A DNA stretch of 64,000 nucleotides from Gemmatimonadota bacterium (GTDB lineage Bacteria > Gemmatimonadota > Gemmatimonadetes > Longimicrobiales > Gaopeijiaceae): contig JAUIEJ010000006.1 in the NCBI GenBank assembly GCA_030428885.1, positions 248,001-312,000 on the forward strand, in the 5' to 3' direction. Shown here in pieces: positions 41,637 through 48,943 of the stretch; position 1 is the stretch's first letter; every line of letters begins with the position of its first letter. The position numbers and the translations under genes are program-made. The notes beneath the pieces are model-generated. The model was not told where the DNA came from. It made no database searches and worked only from the letters and a program-made list of their open reading frames with translations.

Positions 41637-44143
41637 GGTGTGGGCTCCCCAGCGGGAAAGGGGCCCGGAGGAAGAATGCCCGCCGGGTCGAAGGACTCCT
41701 TGAGGCCCGCGGCCCACTCCCGGGCCACCGCGTCGTCGAGCCCCGCTCCCGGGTCGGGTCCCGCTCCCCCGGGGAGGGCCACCCACCCCCGCCCCCGGTC
41801 CACGGCGAGCCATCCGGCAAAGGGCGCCCCGGCCTCGTCGGCCTGGGTGCGCCCTCGGGCCAGCAGCTCGTCGCCGGCCCCGGCGGGTCCGGCCAGGGGC
41901 GCCCGTCCCGGGGCGCCGACGGCCGGGGCCCGGAGCCCCGCCCGGACCAGAGCCCCGTCCGCCGCGTCCGCTTCCCGCGCCGCGGGCAGGACCCGGCCCA
42001 GGCGATGGCGTAGTTCGGCCACCTCCGCCGCGGATCCCATCCCCCGAACCGCCAGCGTGGCCCCGAGGTCGTCCCACCCCAGCTCCACCGCCACCGGGGG
42101 CCAATCCAGGGCGGCGGCCTCCAGAGCGGGACCCATGAGGGCTTCGGGCCGGGGCGCCTGAAGCACCCAGCTCCGGTCCACGGCGGCCCGGGGGTGGAGG
42201 CGGAGGGTGACCGTGGCCAGGACGCCCAGGGCTCCCCGGCTTCCCACCACCAGGCGCACCAGGTCGAACCCCGCCACGTTCTTCACCACGCCCCCTCCCA
42301 GCCGGAGCACCCGTCCGTCGCCCGTGACGAGGGCGAGCCCCAGGACCAGGTCCCGGACGCCGCCGAGGCGAGCAGCCACGGCGCTCTCGGGGGCACCCAG
42401 GACCACTTGACCCACGGTCGCCCCCTCGAGTCCAGGTCCGTCCACGGGCCACCACTGACCGCTCCGGGCCGTCTGCGTCGCCAGCGTCGACAGGGGCATG
42501 GCCGCCCCGGCCGTGACGGTGAGATCGGCGGGCTCGTATCGCTCCACGTCGCCCCATCGGCGGCAGTCCAGCTCCAGGTCCGCCCAGCCCGGCGTGTCTC
42601 CCAGGGGGTCCACCCGCCACCCCCGCTCCGACGCCTCGGCCAGGGTCGCGGCCAGCTCCTCCAGGGTGCGCGGCGCCGCCTCGGGGCGGACTCCGGCCCG
42701 ACGGGGCGGAGCGTCCCGACGCCAGGGGGGGCCCTCGGCCCCGTCGGGCAGGACCTTGCCCGGGTTCCAGAGCCCCTGGGGGTCGAACACCCGGCGCACC
42801 CGGGCCATGGCGTCGAGTTCGGCCGGTCCGTGGACCAGGGCCATGTAGGGACGTTTGTCCAGGCCGACCCCGTGCTCGCCGGTGATGGTGCCGCCCGCCT
42901 CCACGCACACCTCCATGATCTCCCTGCTCGCCACCTCCACCCGGGCCACCCACGCCGGATCCCGTCGGTCGAAGAGGATGTTGGGGTGCAGGTTCCCGTC
43001 GCCGGCGTGGAAGACGTTGGCCACGTGCAGGTCGTGGGCCCGGGCGATGGCTTCGATGCGCCCCAGCACCTCGGGAAGACGGGAGCGGGGGACGGTGGCG
43101 TCCTGCACCACCATGTCGGGCGCCAGGCGGCCCATGGCCCCGAAGGCCTTCTTCCGGCCCTTCCAGAGCTGGGCCCGGGCGTCGGGATCCCGGGCTCGCC
43201 GCACCTCGGTGGCCCCGTGCTCCCGGCACAGGCCCTCGGCCCGATCGGCCTCGTCGTCCAGGGCCGAGTCGGGCCCGTCGAACTCCACAACCAGCACCGC
43301 CGCCGCCGCGCGGGGGTACCCGGCGGCGAAGACGCTCTCCTCCACCGCGGTGATGGTGGCCCGGTCCAGGATCTCCAGCGCGGCAGGAAGCAGTCCCGAG
43401 GCGATGATGGCCGTCACGGCGGCGCCGGCCTCCTCGAGCCGGGCGAACGCCGCCAGCAGGGTCCGCACGCCCTCGCTCACGGGGACCAGTCCCACCTCGA
43501 TCTCCGTGGCCAGCCCGAAACACCCTTCCGAGCCCACGAACAGCCCCACGAGGTCGGGCGCGCCGGGCCCGGCGTCCCCTCCCAGCTCGGCCACCCGCCC
43601 GCCCGCTCCCACGACCGTCAGGCCCCGCACGTACCGGCGGGTCACCCCGTACTTGAGGCAGTGGGGCCCACCGGAGTTCTCCGCCACGTTGCCTCCCAGC
43701 GTGCACGCCGTCTGGGACGACGGGTCGGGGGCGTAGTGGAGGCCGTGGGGCGCCGCGGCTCGGGAGAGGTCGGCATTGAGCACGCCGGCCTGGACACGGG
43801 CCCGGCGGTTGGCGGGCTCCAGGGCAAGGATCCGCCGCATGCGCGCCGTGCCCACCATCACGGCCCCGGGCCCGGCCAGCGCTCCTCCCGACAGTCCGGT
43901 CCCGGCGCCCCGGGGCACCACGGGCACGCCGGCCCCGTGGAGGCGCTCCACGGCCCACGCCGTTTCGTCGGTGTCCAGGGGGAGCACCACCGCCGAGGGG
44001 CGGCGCCGGTAGTGGGGCAGGCCGTCGGCCTCGTAGACCAGGAGCCGGTCCGGGTCGGTGATGACCGCGGCATCGCCCAGGCGGCGACGAAGGTCCCGGA
44101 CCAGGGCCGGGGACGGAGCGGGGGGGTGGGGGTCGGGGGTCAC
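41633..44143 (-). CDS. GlcD-GlcE fusion FAD-binding oxidase
   Basis: An 836-residue protein combining two subunits that are usually separate. Residues about 1-460 are GlcD-like: PRGAGTGLSGGALAGPGAVM and CTLGGNVAENSGG (FAD binding), then the FAD-oxidase C-terminal domain with VFHAGDGNLHPNILFDRRD and ITGEHGVGLDKR. After a linker (about 460-500) a second FAD-binding domain of GlcE type follows: GPGLEGATVGQVVLG, GGGVVKNVAGFDLVRLVVGS and GALGVLATVTLRLHP. With GlcF it should oxidise glycolate, D-lactate or a similar 2-hydroxy acid. The GTG start overlaps the upstream stop as GTGA. A continuous reading frame makes a frameshift artefact unlikely. Confidence 0.92.
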   Translation of the reverse strand: MTPDPHPPAPSPALVRDLRRRLGDAAVITDPDRLLVYEADGLPHYRRRPSAVVLPLDTDETAWAVERLHGAGVPVVPRGAGTGLSGGALAGPGAVMVGTARMRRILALEPANRRARVQAGVLNADLSRAAAPHGLHYAPDPSSQTACTLGGNVAENSGGPHCLKYGVTRRYVRGLTVVGAGGRVAELGGDAGPGAPDLVGLFVGSEGCFGLATEIEVGLVPVSEGVRTLLAAFARLEEAGAAVTAIIASGLLPAALEILDRATITAVEESVFAAGYPRAAAAVLVVEFDGPDSALDDEADRAEGLCREHGATEVRRARDPDARAQLWKGRKKAFGAMGRLAPDMVVQDATVPRSRLPEVLGRIEAIARAHDLHVANVFHAGDGNLHPNILFDRRDPAWVARVEVASREIMEVCVEAGGTITGEHGVGLDKRPYMALVHGPAELDAMARVRRVFDPQGLWNPGKVLPDGAEGPPWRRDAPPRRAGVRPEAAPRTLEELAATLAEASERGWRVDPLGDTPGWADLELDCRRWGDVERYEPADLTVTAGAAMPLSTLATQTARSGQWWPVDGPGLEGATVGQVVLGAPESAVAARLGGVRDLVLGLALVTGDGRVLRLGGGVVKNVAGFDLVRLVVGSRGALGVLATVTLRLHPRAAVDRSWVLQAPRPEALMGPALEAAALDWPPVAVELGWDDLGATLAVRGMGSAAEVAELRHRLGRVLPAAREADAADGALVRAGLRAPAVGAPGRAPLAGPAGAGDELLARGRTQADEAGAPFAGWLAVDRGRGWVALPGGAGPDPGAGLDDAVAREWAAGLKESFDPAGILPPGPFPAGEPTP

Positions 44144-44922
44144 GACCCCGACGATACGTTCCCCTCGACGACCGTGTCCACGTACTCCTCCACCGCCGCC
44201 AGGGAGCGACGGGCCGCCCCGTCGAGTCCCGGAGGCACCGTGTCTCCGTAGATCGCCCGGAAGAGGGCGTCGCCGGCGAGCCCCGGATGTTCCCGTCGGA
44301 GCTCCCGCACCTGGGCGATGCGAGTGCGGCGATGGGCCTCGAACCGGTCCAACGCCGCGTACGGTTCGTGCAGATCCGGGCCGTGGCCCGGGTGGATCAC
44401 CGCCAGGTCCAGCCCCCGCACCCGCTCCAGGGACGCGAGATAGTCGGCCACGCACCCGGCGTATTCGGCCACCCAGGTGGTATGGCCGTGGCCCAGGACG
44501 TGATCGCCGGCGAAGAGGGCCCGGGCCCCGGGCCAGTACCAGGCGAGGTGATCCCGGGTGTGCCCGGGCGTCGGGACCGCCACCAGACGCCCCCCGTCGA
44601 ACGGAACCTCTTCGTCCACGGCCGGCGCCCGGGCCCGTTCATGCCCGGCCCCCACCACGTCCACCTCCGGGTGCCCCGCCGCTGCGAACTCGGCGAGGAG
44701 GCGGTCCACGCCACCTGCGTGATCACCGTGGCCGTGGGTCAGCACCAGACGGACGCGGCGGGCGCCCTCGGTGGAACGAACGAGGGCCCGGACGTGGTCG
44801 TCCACGTCCGGGCCCGGGTCCAGGATCACGAGGTCGTCGTGCCCCAGGAGATAGGTGACGGTCCCGTCGAAGGTGAAGGGCCCGGGGTTGTCCGCCCGGA
44901 TCCGCCTCAGGGGAGAAGTCAC
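44140..44922 (-). CDS. Metallo-beta-lactamase-fold hydrolase (LACTB2-like)
   Basis: A 260-residue MBL-fold protein. Zinc ligands: LVLTHGHGDHAGG (H-x-H-x-D-H), the His in VPTPGHTRDHLAWY, Asp in LFAGDHVLGHG and His in AVIHPGHGPDL. The C-terminal helical extension with FEAHRRTRIAQVREL resembles LACTB2-type hydrolases, whose members include thioesterases and endoribonucleases. It opens with GTG at 44922, preferred over longer forms with unrelated N-terminal sequence. It overlaps the glcD-glcE fusion by 4 bases, so one operon. The substrate is unknown. Confidence 0.88.
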   Translation of the reverse strand: MTSPLRRIRADNPGPFTFDGTVTYLLGHDDLVILDPGPDVDDHVRALVRSTEGARRVRLVLTHGHGDHAGGVDRLLAEFAAAGHPEVDVVGAGHERARAPAVDEEVPFDGGRLVAVPTPGHTRDHLAWYWPGARALFAGDHVLGHGHTTWVAEYAGCVADYLASLERVRGLDLAVIHPGHGPDLHEPYAALDRFEAHRRTRIAQVRELRREHPGLAGDALFRAIYGDTVPPGLDGAARRSLAAVEEYVDTVVEGNVSSGS

Positions 44923-44938
44923 CGCCTGTGGTGCGCCG

Positions 44939-45409
44939 TCAGCGGCGCTCCGCCGCGATCTGCTCGGCCAGCTTGTCGGCCACACCGGAGATGGCGGCCT
45001 CGTCGTCCTCGGTGAAGGCGGCCTCGTCGGACGAATCCAGATCGATCTGCCCGAAGATGTCGTCGCCGGCCCGGATCAGAACCACCATCTCCGACCGGAC
45101 GTCGGGATCGCAGGCCAGGTAGTTCTCCACCTTCGACACGTCGTCGACGATGAGGTTGGCCTTCTCCACCACCGCGGTCCCGCACACGCCCGTGCCTACG
45201 GGGATCTTGGCGTGTTCGGTGGGCGACCCCACGTAGTTGTGGAGCCAGAGCTCCTCGCCGCCCTCACCCAGGAGGTAGACACCGACCCAGTCGAAGCGGG
45301 GATCGGACTTCGCGATGCGCTTCACGGCTTGCCGGAGGAGGGCGTCGGAAAGGTGCCCTTCGTCCCGCATCTGCTGCAGGTCCTTGATGAGCTCGGTGGC
45401 GTCCAGCAT
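44939..45409 (-). CDS. GAF-domain protein, free methionine-(R)-sulfoxide reductase-like
   Basis: A 156-residue single GAF domain. It resembles fRMsr enzymes in VGVYLL, HAKIPVGTGVCGTAVVEKAN, NYLACDPDVRSEMVVLI and FGQIDLDSSDEAAF. Two of the three Cys used by characterised fRMsr proteins are in place (GVCG and LACD); the first, normally a few residues before IPVG, is missing here. Activity is therefore possible but uncertain. The ATG is preceded by AGGGGA at a suitable distance, and a 6-bp hairpin (45438-45453) lies in the leader. It sits 16 bases before the MBL gene. Confidence 0.82.
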   Translation of the reverse strand: MLDATELIKDLQQMRDEGHLSDALLRQAVKRIAKSDPRFDWVGVYLLGEGGEELWLHNYVGSPTEHAKIPVGTGVCGTAVVEKANLIVDDVSKVENYLACDPDVRSEMVVLIRAGDDIFGQIDLDSSDEAAFTEDDEAAISGVADKLAEQIAAERR

Positions 45410-45511
45410 GAGGTCGTGTCCCCTGGTGGTTCGTGTACGGCCCCCGAGGGCCGGTGATGAAATCGATGCAGGCTTCGTAGCCTGTAAGCGTAGAGCCGAT
45501 GCCTTCGCTCG

Positions 45512-46576
45512 TCAACGCGGCGTGAAGTCGGTCCCGGTCTCCAGGCTCCGGACGAATGCGGCCAGGAGCCGGGCCGTGTGTTCCAGATCGGCCATGGAGA
45601 CCACCTCGTTGGGCGAATGCATGTAGCGATTCGGCACCGAGACCAGGCCCGTGGGCACGCCCGTGCGGGTGAGATGGATCCCGTCGGCGTCGGTGCGGGT
45701 GGCCCGGGGCGACGCCTGGATCGAGTAGGGAATGCCTTCGGCTTCGGCCACCTCCGCCAGCCGCTCGAACACGACCGGATGGGCCGCCGATCCCCGGCTC
45801 AGCACCGGCCCCCCGCCCACCTTGTGGTCACCGAGTTCCTTCTTGGGCACGTCGGGGACGTCGGTGCTGAAGGTCACGTCGACCACCAGCGCCACGTGGG
45901 GCTCCAGGGCGAAGGCGCTGGAGCGGGCCCCACCCCCCTGGTATCCGATCTCCTCCTGGGCCGTGGCCACGGCCCAGGCCCCCGCCGCGGCAGGCGGATC
46001 GTCGGCCAACATGCGCAGCGCCTCCAGCACGACGAAGGCCCCGATCCGGTTGTCGATGGCCCGACTCGCGATCCGGTCGCCGGCCAACTCGATCATGCCC
46101 TGATCCAGCACCATGGGGTCGCCCACGCGGAGTCCCATCGTTACCGCGGCATCCTTGTCCGCCGCACCCACGTCCACCCACAGGTCGGTGGTCTTCGACG
46201 CCTTGGACCGCTCGTCGGGCTTGATGAGGTGGATGGCCTTCTTGCCGATGACCCCGGGCAGATCGCCGTCCCGGGTGAGGATCCGGACCCGCTGTCCCAC
46301 GAGGACCTGGGGGTCCCAGCCGCCGATCTCATCGACGTAGAGGAAGCCCTCGTCGTCGATGTGGGTCACCTGCAGGCCGATTTCGTCGATGTGGCCCGCC
46401 ATCATGACCCGGGGGGCGCCGTCGGGGCGAACCGAGGCCACGGAATTGCCGCTCACGTCCACGGAGACGTCCCGGGCGAAGGTCTCGGCTTCGGCCCGCC
46501 ACACACGGGCCGGACGAACCTCGAAGCCCGAGGGGCCGGGTGCATCGAGGAGCTGCTGCAGGAAGGAGCGGTTCAT
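45512..46576 (-). CDS. M42-family metallopeptidase
   Basis: A 354-residue aminopeptidase of the endoglucanase/FrvX type. Metal ligands: His-Asp in MMAGHIDEIGL, Asp in ASRAIDNRIGAF, catalytic Glu pair in VATAQEEIGYQGG, Asp in LVVDVTFSTDV, and late His in VPNRYMHSPNEV. M42 enzymes form large tetrahedral complexes that trim N-terminal residues from peptides. The ATG at 46576 is supported by a downstream sequence matching the family N-terminus (LLDAPGPSGFE). Upstream is a palindrome that overlaps a possible -10 sequence. Confidence 0.93.
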   Translation of the reverse strand: MNRSFLQQLLDAPGPSGFEVRPARVWRAEAETFARDVSVDVSGNSVASVRPDGAPRVMMAGHIDEIGLQVTHIDDEGFLYVDEIGGWDPQVLVGQRVRILTRDGDLPGVIGKKAIHLIKPDERSKASKTTDLWVDVGAADKDAAVTMGLRVGDPMVLDQGMIELAGDRIASRAIDNRIGAFVVLEALRMLADDPPAAAGAWAVATAQEEIGYQGGGARSSAFALEPHVALVVDVTFSTDVPDVPKKELGDHKVGGGPVLSRGSAAHPVVFERLAEVAEAEGIPYSIQASPRATRTDADGIHLTRTGVPTGLVSVPNRYMHSPNEVVSMADLEHTARLLAAFVRSLETGTDFTPR

Positions 46577-46617
46577 GGGACCCCGGGCTCGATTCGACGG
46601 AGGCGGATTCGCGGGCA

Positions 46618-46634
46618 GCCCGTATTGTACGGGC
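46618..46634 (-). promoter_or_regulatory. Operator-like palindrome upstream of the M42 peptidase gene
   Basis: GCCCGTA-TTG-TACGGGC, two perfect 7-bp arms around 3 bases, lies about 42 bases before the ATG of the M42 gene. On the minus strand it contains TACAAT, a good -10 hexamer, so a bound repressor would block transcription. No convincing -35 was found. Role inferred from shape and position only. Confidence 0.4.
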
Positions 46635-46687
46635 CCAGGGGCCCTCGGTCGATGGCGGAACGCGACGCCTTCGTGACGCGATGGCGG

Positions 46688-47218
46688 CTAACCGTCGTCC
46701 CGGGTCCGGGACGGATCGACTTCGTTGCGCGGGTCCAGCCCCGCCGCGGAGGCGGCGGAGCGGTCGGACTCGGGGGGCGCCGAACCGAATCCCGGGGGGC
46801 CCCCCCCTCCGAAGGGCATGCCCGGCGTCACGATGCCCACGCGGAGCGTGCCGTCTTCCTGCATGCGCCGGATGCGAGCGGTAGCCGCGTTGCGGATCCA
46901 GCGACGCGTGGTGGGAATCAGGAGCGAGAACCCCGCAACGTCGGTGAGGAGTCCCGGCGTGAGGAGGAAGGCGCCTCCCACGAGCACGGCCAGACCGTCC
47001 ATGAGGGGTCCCCCGGGCATCTGCCCCTGGGCGAGCTCCCGCTGGAAGGCCGCCAGGGTCCGCACTCCCTGGGAACGGGCCAGGGCCGCGCCCACCACGC
47101 CGGTCCCGAAGACCAGGAGAAGGGTGGGCCACAGACCGACCCACTGCCCGAGCTGGATGAGGAGCATCAGTTCCAGCAGGGGGACGACGACGAACAGAAG
47201 AGCGAGACGTGCGAACAT
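46688..47218 (-). CDS. FxsA-family membrane protein
   Basis: A 176-residue protein. The FxsA core spans about residues 1-125: FARLALLFVVVPLLELMLLI, QLGQWVGLWPTLLLVFGTG, VVGAALARSQG, then a third hydrophobic helix GLAVLVGGAFLLTPGLLTDV with the conserved LLTPG. A Gly/Pro-rich tail follows. FxsA is known from phage exclusion effects in E. coli, but its normal function is unclear. The ATG at 47218 starts exactly at the family N-terminus. It is divergent from ispH, with 89 bases between. Confidence 0.9.
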   Translation of the reverse strand: MFARLALLFVVVPLLELMLLIQLGQWVGLWPTLLLVFGTGVVGAALARSQGVRTLAAFQRELAQGQMPGGPLMDGLAVLVGGAFLLTPGLLTDVAGFSLLIPTTRRWIRNAATARIRRMQEDGTLRVGIVTPGMPFGGGGPPGFGSAPPESDRSAASAAGLDPRNEVDPSRTRDDG

Positions 47219-47307
47219 GGAGACAGGTACCCGAAACCCGGAACTCCGGGTCCGCCCCGGTGTCTCGGAGGGTTCCCGAGGCGCCCCTCCCACGACACCT
47301 TGGTGCC

Positions 47308-48546
47308 ATGGAACAGACCTATTTTCGGAAGGGCTTCGGACTCAAGGCCGAGGTGAAGCCCCTCATCGATGCCGAGTACCACTCCGAGATCGTCCACAGG
47401 ATCCGGGCCCGGGGCTACGAGGACCGCTTCGGCGACGTCACGGTGCGTCTCGCCCAGGAATTCGGCTTCTGCTACGGCGTGGATCGGGCCGTGGACTACG
47501 CCTACGAGACGGTCCACAAGTTTCCCGACCGCACCATCTACCTGGTGGGTGAGATCATCCACAATCCCCACGTGAACCGTCGCATGACGGAGATGGGGAT
47601 CGAGTTCATCTACCCCGACGACGAGGGCGCTTTCGACTTCGGCCACGTCACCGCCGACGACGTGGTGCTGCTCCCGGCGTTCGGGGTCACCATCGACGAC
47701 TTCGAACGCCTCAAGGGCATCGGCTGCATCCTGGTGGACACCACCTGCGGCTCGGTGCTCCACGTCTGGAAGCGGGTGGAGAGCTACGCCCGCGACGGCT
47801 TCACGGCCCTCATCCACGGCAAGTACAAGCACGAGGAATCCCGGGCCACCGCCTCCCAGGCGCTGAAGTACCCGGGAGGGAAGTACCTCATCGTGCGGGA
47901 CATGGGCGAGGCCATGCTGGTCTGCGACTTCATCGCCCGGCGGGAGGGGCACCTCTCCCGGGAGGCGTTCCTGGAGCGCTTCATGGACCGCTACAGCGAG
48001 GGCTTCGACCCGGATCGGGACCTGGATCGCATCGGGGTGGCCAACCAGACCACCATGCTGGCCAACGAGTCCCTGGCCATCGGGGGGAGAGTGCGTCAGG
48101 CCATGGTGGAGCGGTACGGCGAGGAAGCCGTGGACGCCCACTACCGCTCCTTCGGCACCATCTGCTCGGCCACCCAGGAGCGGCAGGACGCGGTGAAGGA
48201 GATGATGTCCGAGCCGCCCGATCTCATGGTGGTGATCGGAGGATACAATTCCTCCAACACGAACCACCTGGCCCACATGTGCCGGGAGTACACCACCACG
48301 TACCACGTCGAGGACGCGGCGTGCATCGACGTGGAGACCGGGACGATCCGCCACAAGCCCGAACTCGCCGCCGAACACCCCGAGTCCACCGAGACCGACT
48401 GGCTGCCGGAGGGCCCCTTCAGCCTGGGGATCACGGCGGGGGCGTCGACGCCCAACAACAAGATCGGCGAGGCCATCGTGCGGATCCTGAAGATCCGGGG
48501 CATCGAGCCGGTCCTCACCGGGCAGCCGGAGGGCGCGCCGGCGTGA
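47308..48546 (+). CDS. ispH: 4-Hydroxy-3-methylbut-2-enyl diphosphate reductase
   Basis: A 412-residue protein of the long IspH type found in cyanobacteria and plants, rather than the roughly 310-residue E. coli form. The three cluster Cys are in EFGFCYGVDRAVD, LVDTTCGSVLHVW and FGTICSATQERQD; substrate His residues are in LVGEIIHNPHVN and LIHGKYKHEESRA. It performs the last step of the MEP isoprenoid pathway, making IPP and DMAPP. The ATG at 47308 fits the family N-terminus. The TGA stop lies at the edge of the palindromic element that follows. Confidence 0.96.
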   Translation: MEQTYFRKGFGLKAEVKPLIDAEYHSEIVHRIRARGYEDRFGDVTVRLAQEFGFCYGVDRAVDYAYETVHKFPDRTIYLVGEIIHNPHVNRRMTEMGIEFIYPDDEGAFDFGHVTADDVVLLPAFGVTIDDFERLKGIGCILVDTTCGSVLHVWKRVESYARDGFTALIHGKYKHEESRATASQALKYPGGKYLIVRDMGEAMLVCDFIARREGHLSREAFLERFMDRYSEGFDPDRDLDRIGVANQTTMLANESLAIGGRVRQAMVERYGEEAVDAHYRSFGTICSATQERQDAVKEMMSEPPDLMVVIGGYNSSNTNHLAHMCREYTTTYHVEDAACIDVETGTIRHKPELAAEHPESTETDWLPEGPFSLGITAGASTPNNKIGEAIVRILKIRGIEPVLTGQPEGAPA

Positions 48547-48551
48547 TGGGC

Positions 48552-48669
48552 GGGTAGGTGGGAGGCGGCGGGGGTCCACCGTGGGACCCTCGCGAAGCCG
48601 ACGCTTCGCTCACGGCTGCGCCGTGGCCGTCTTCTCGAGGGTCCCACGGCGGACCCCCGCCTTCCGGGC
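48552..48669 (+). repeat. 118-bp structured repeat unit, copy 1
   Basis: The order is: 19-bp end repeat, 26-bp stem arms (48567-48592 with 48636-48661, one mismatch) enclosing a 43-base loop, then tail TTCCGGGC. The loop core, AGCCGACGCTTCGCT followed by CACGGCTGCGCCGTG and GCCGTCTT, is shared with copy 2 apart from one base. Inside the loop, CACGGC-TGC-GCCGTG and GCGAAGC-CGAC-GCTTCGC can form two smaller hairpins. Confidence 0.85.
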
Positions 48670-48762
48670 TGGATGCGATCACGCCGGCGCCCATCAGGGC
48701 GCGTCGGACCGGCGCGCTGCCCCGGCCCTCGTTTCCTTACGTGTCCTCTGGGGGCCCAACCG

Positions 48763-48779
48763 CCCCTCCCTCCCTCCCC
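48763..48779 (-). other. G-quadruplex motif in the centre of the element
   Basis: On the minus strand four G-runs are separated by single A bases (GGGG-A-GGG-A-GGG-A-GGGG), the loop length that gives very stable quadruplexes. A fifth G-run (GGGGG) lies a few bases upstream on the same strand. It falls in the unique segment between the two inverted repeat units. Confidence 0.7.
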
Positions 48780-48825
48780 TCCGGTCCCCCAGCGGTGCTC
48801 CGTGAGCGCCCGGGGAAGGCCGCCC

Positions 48826-48943
48826 GCCCGGAAGGCGCCGGGCCCCGCGCGGCATTGCCCGAAGACGGCCACGGCGCAGCCGTGAGCGTAGCGTCGGCTC
48901 CGGGCAATGCCGCGCGGGGCCCGGCGCCGCCTCCCACCTACCC
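48826..48943 (-). repeat. 118-bp structured repeat unit, copy 2 (inverted)
   Basis: Same length and order as copy 1 but on the opposite strand. Stem arms are 28 bp and perfect (48834-48861 with 48901-48928), enclosing a 39-base loop. The end repeat, loop core and TTCCGGGC tail match copy 1. Beyond the shared basal GGCG/CGCC pairs, the stem sequence is wholly different yet still fully self-complementary. Confidence 0.85.

Noticed and set aside
45438-45453. Hairpin in the leader of the GAF gene as a riboswitch or terminator
   Set aside because: Only 6 bp, no T-run and no recognisable aptamer; likely chance in G+C-rich sequence.
48552-48943. Integron attC sites or a CRISPR array
   Set aside because: There are only two units, inverted rather than direct, with no attC-type GTT-containing core sites, no spacers and no integrase or cas gene.
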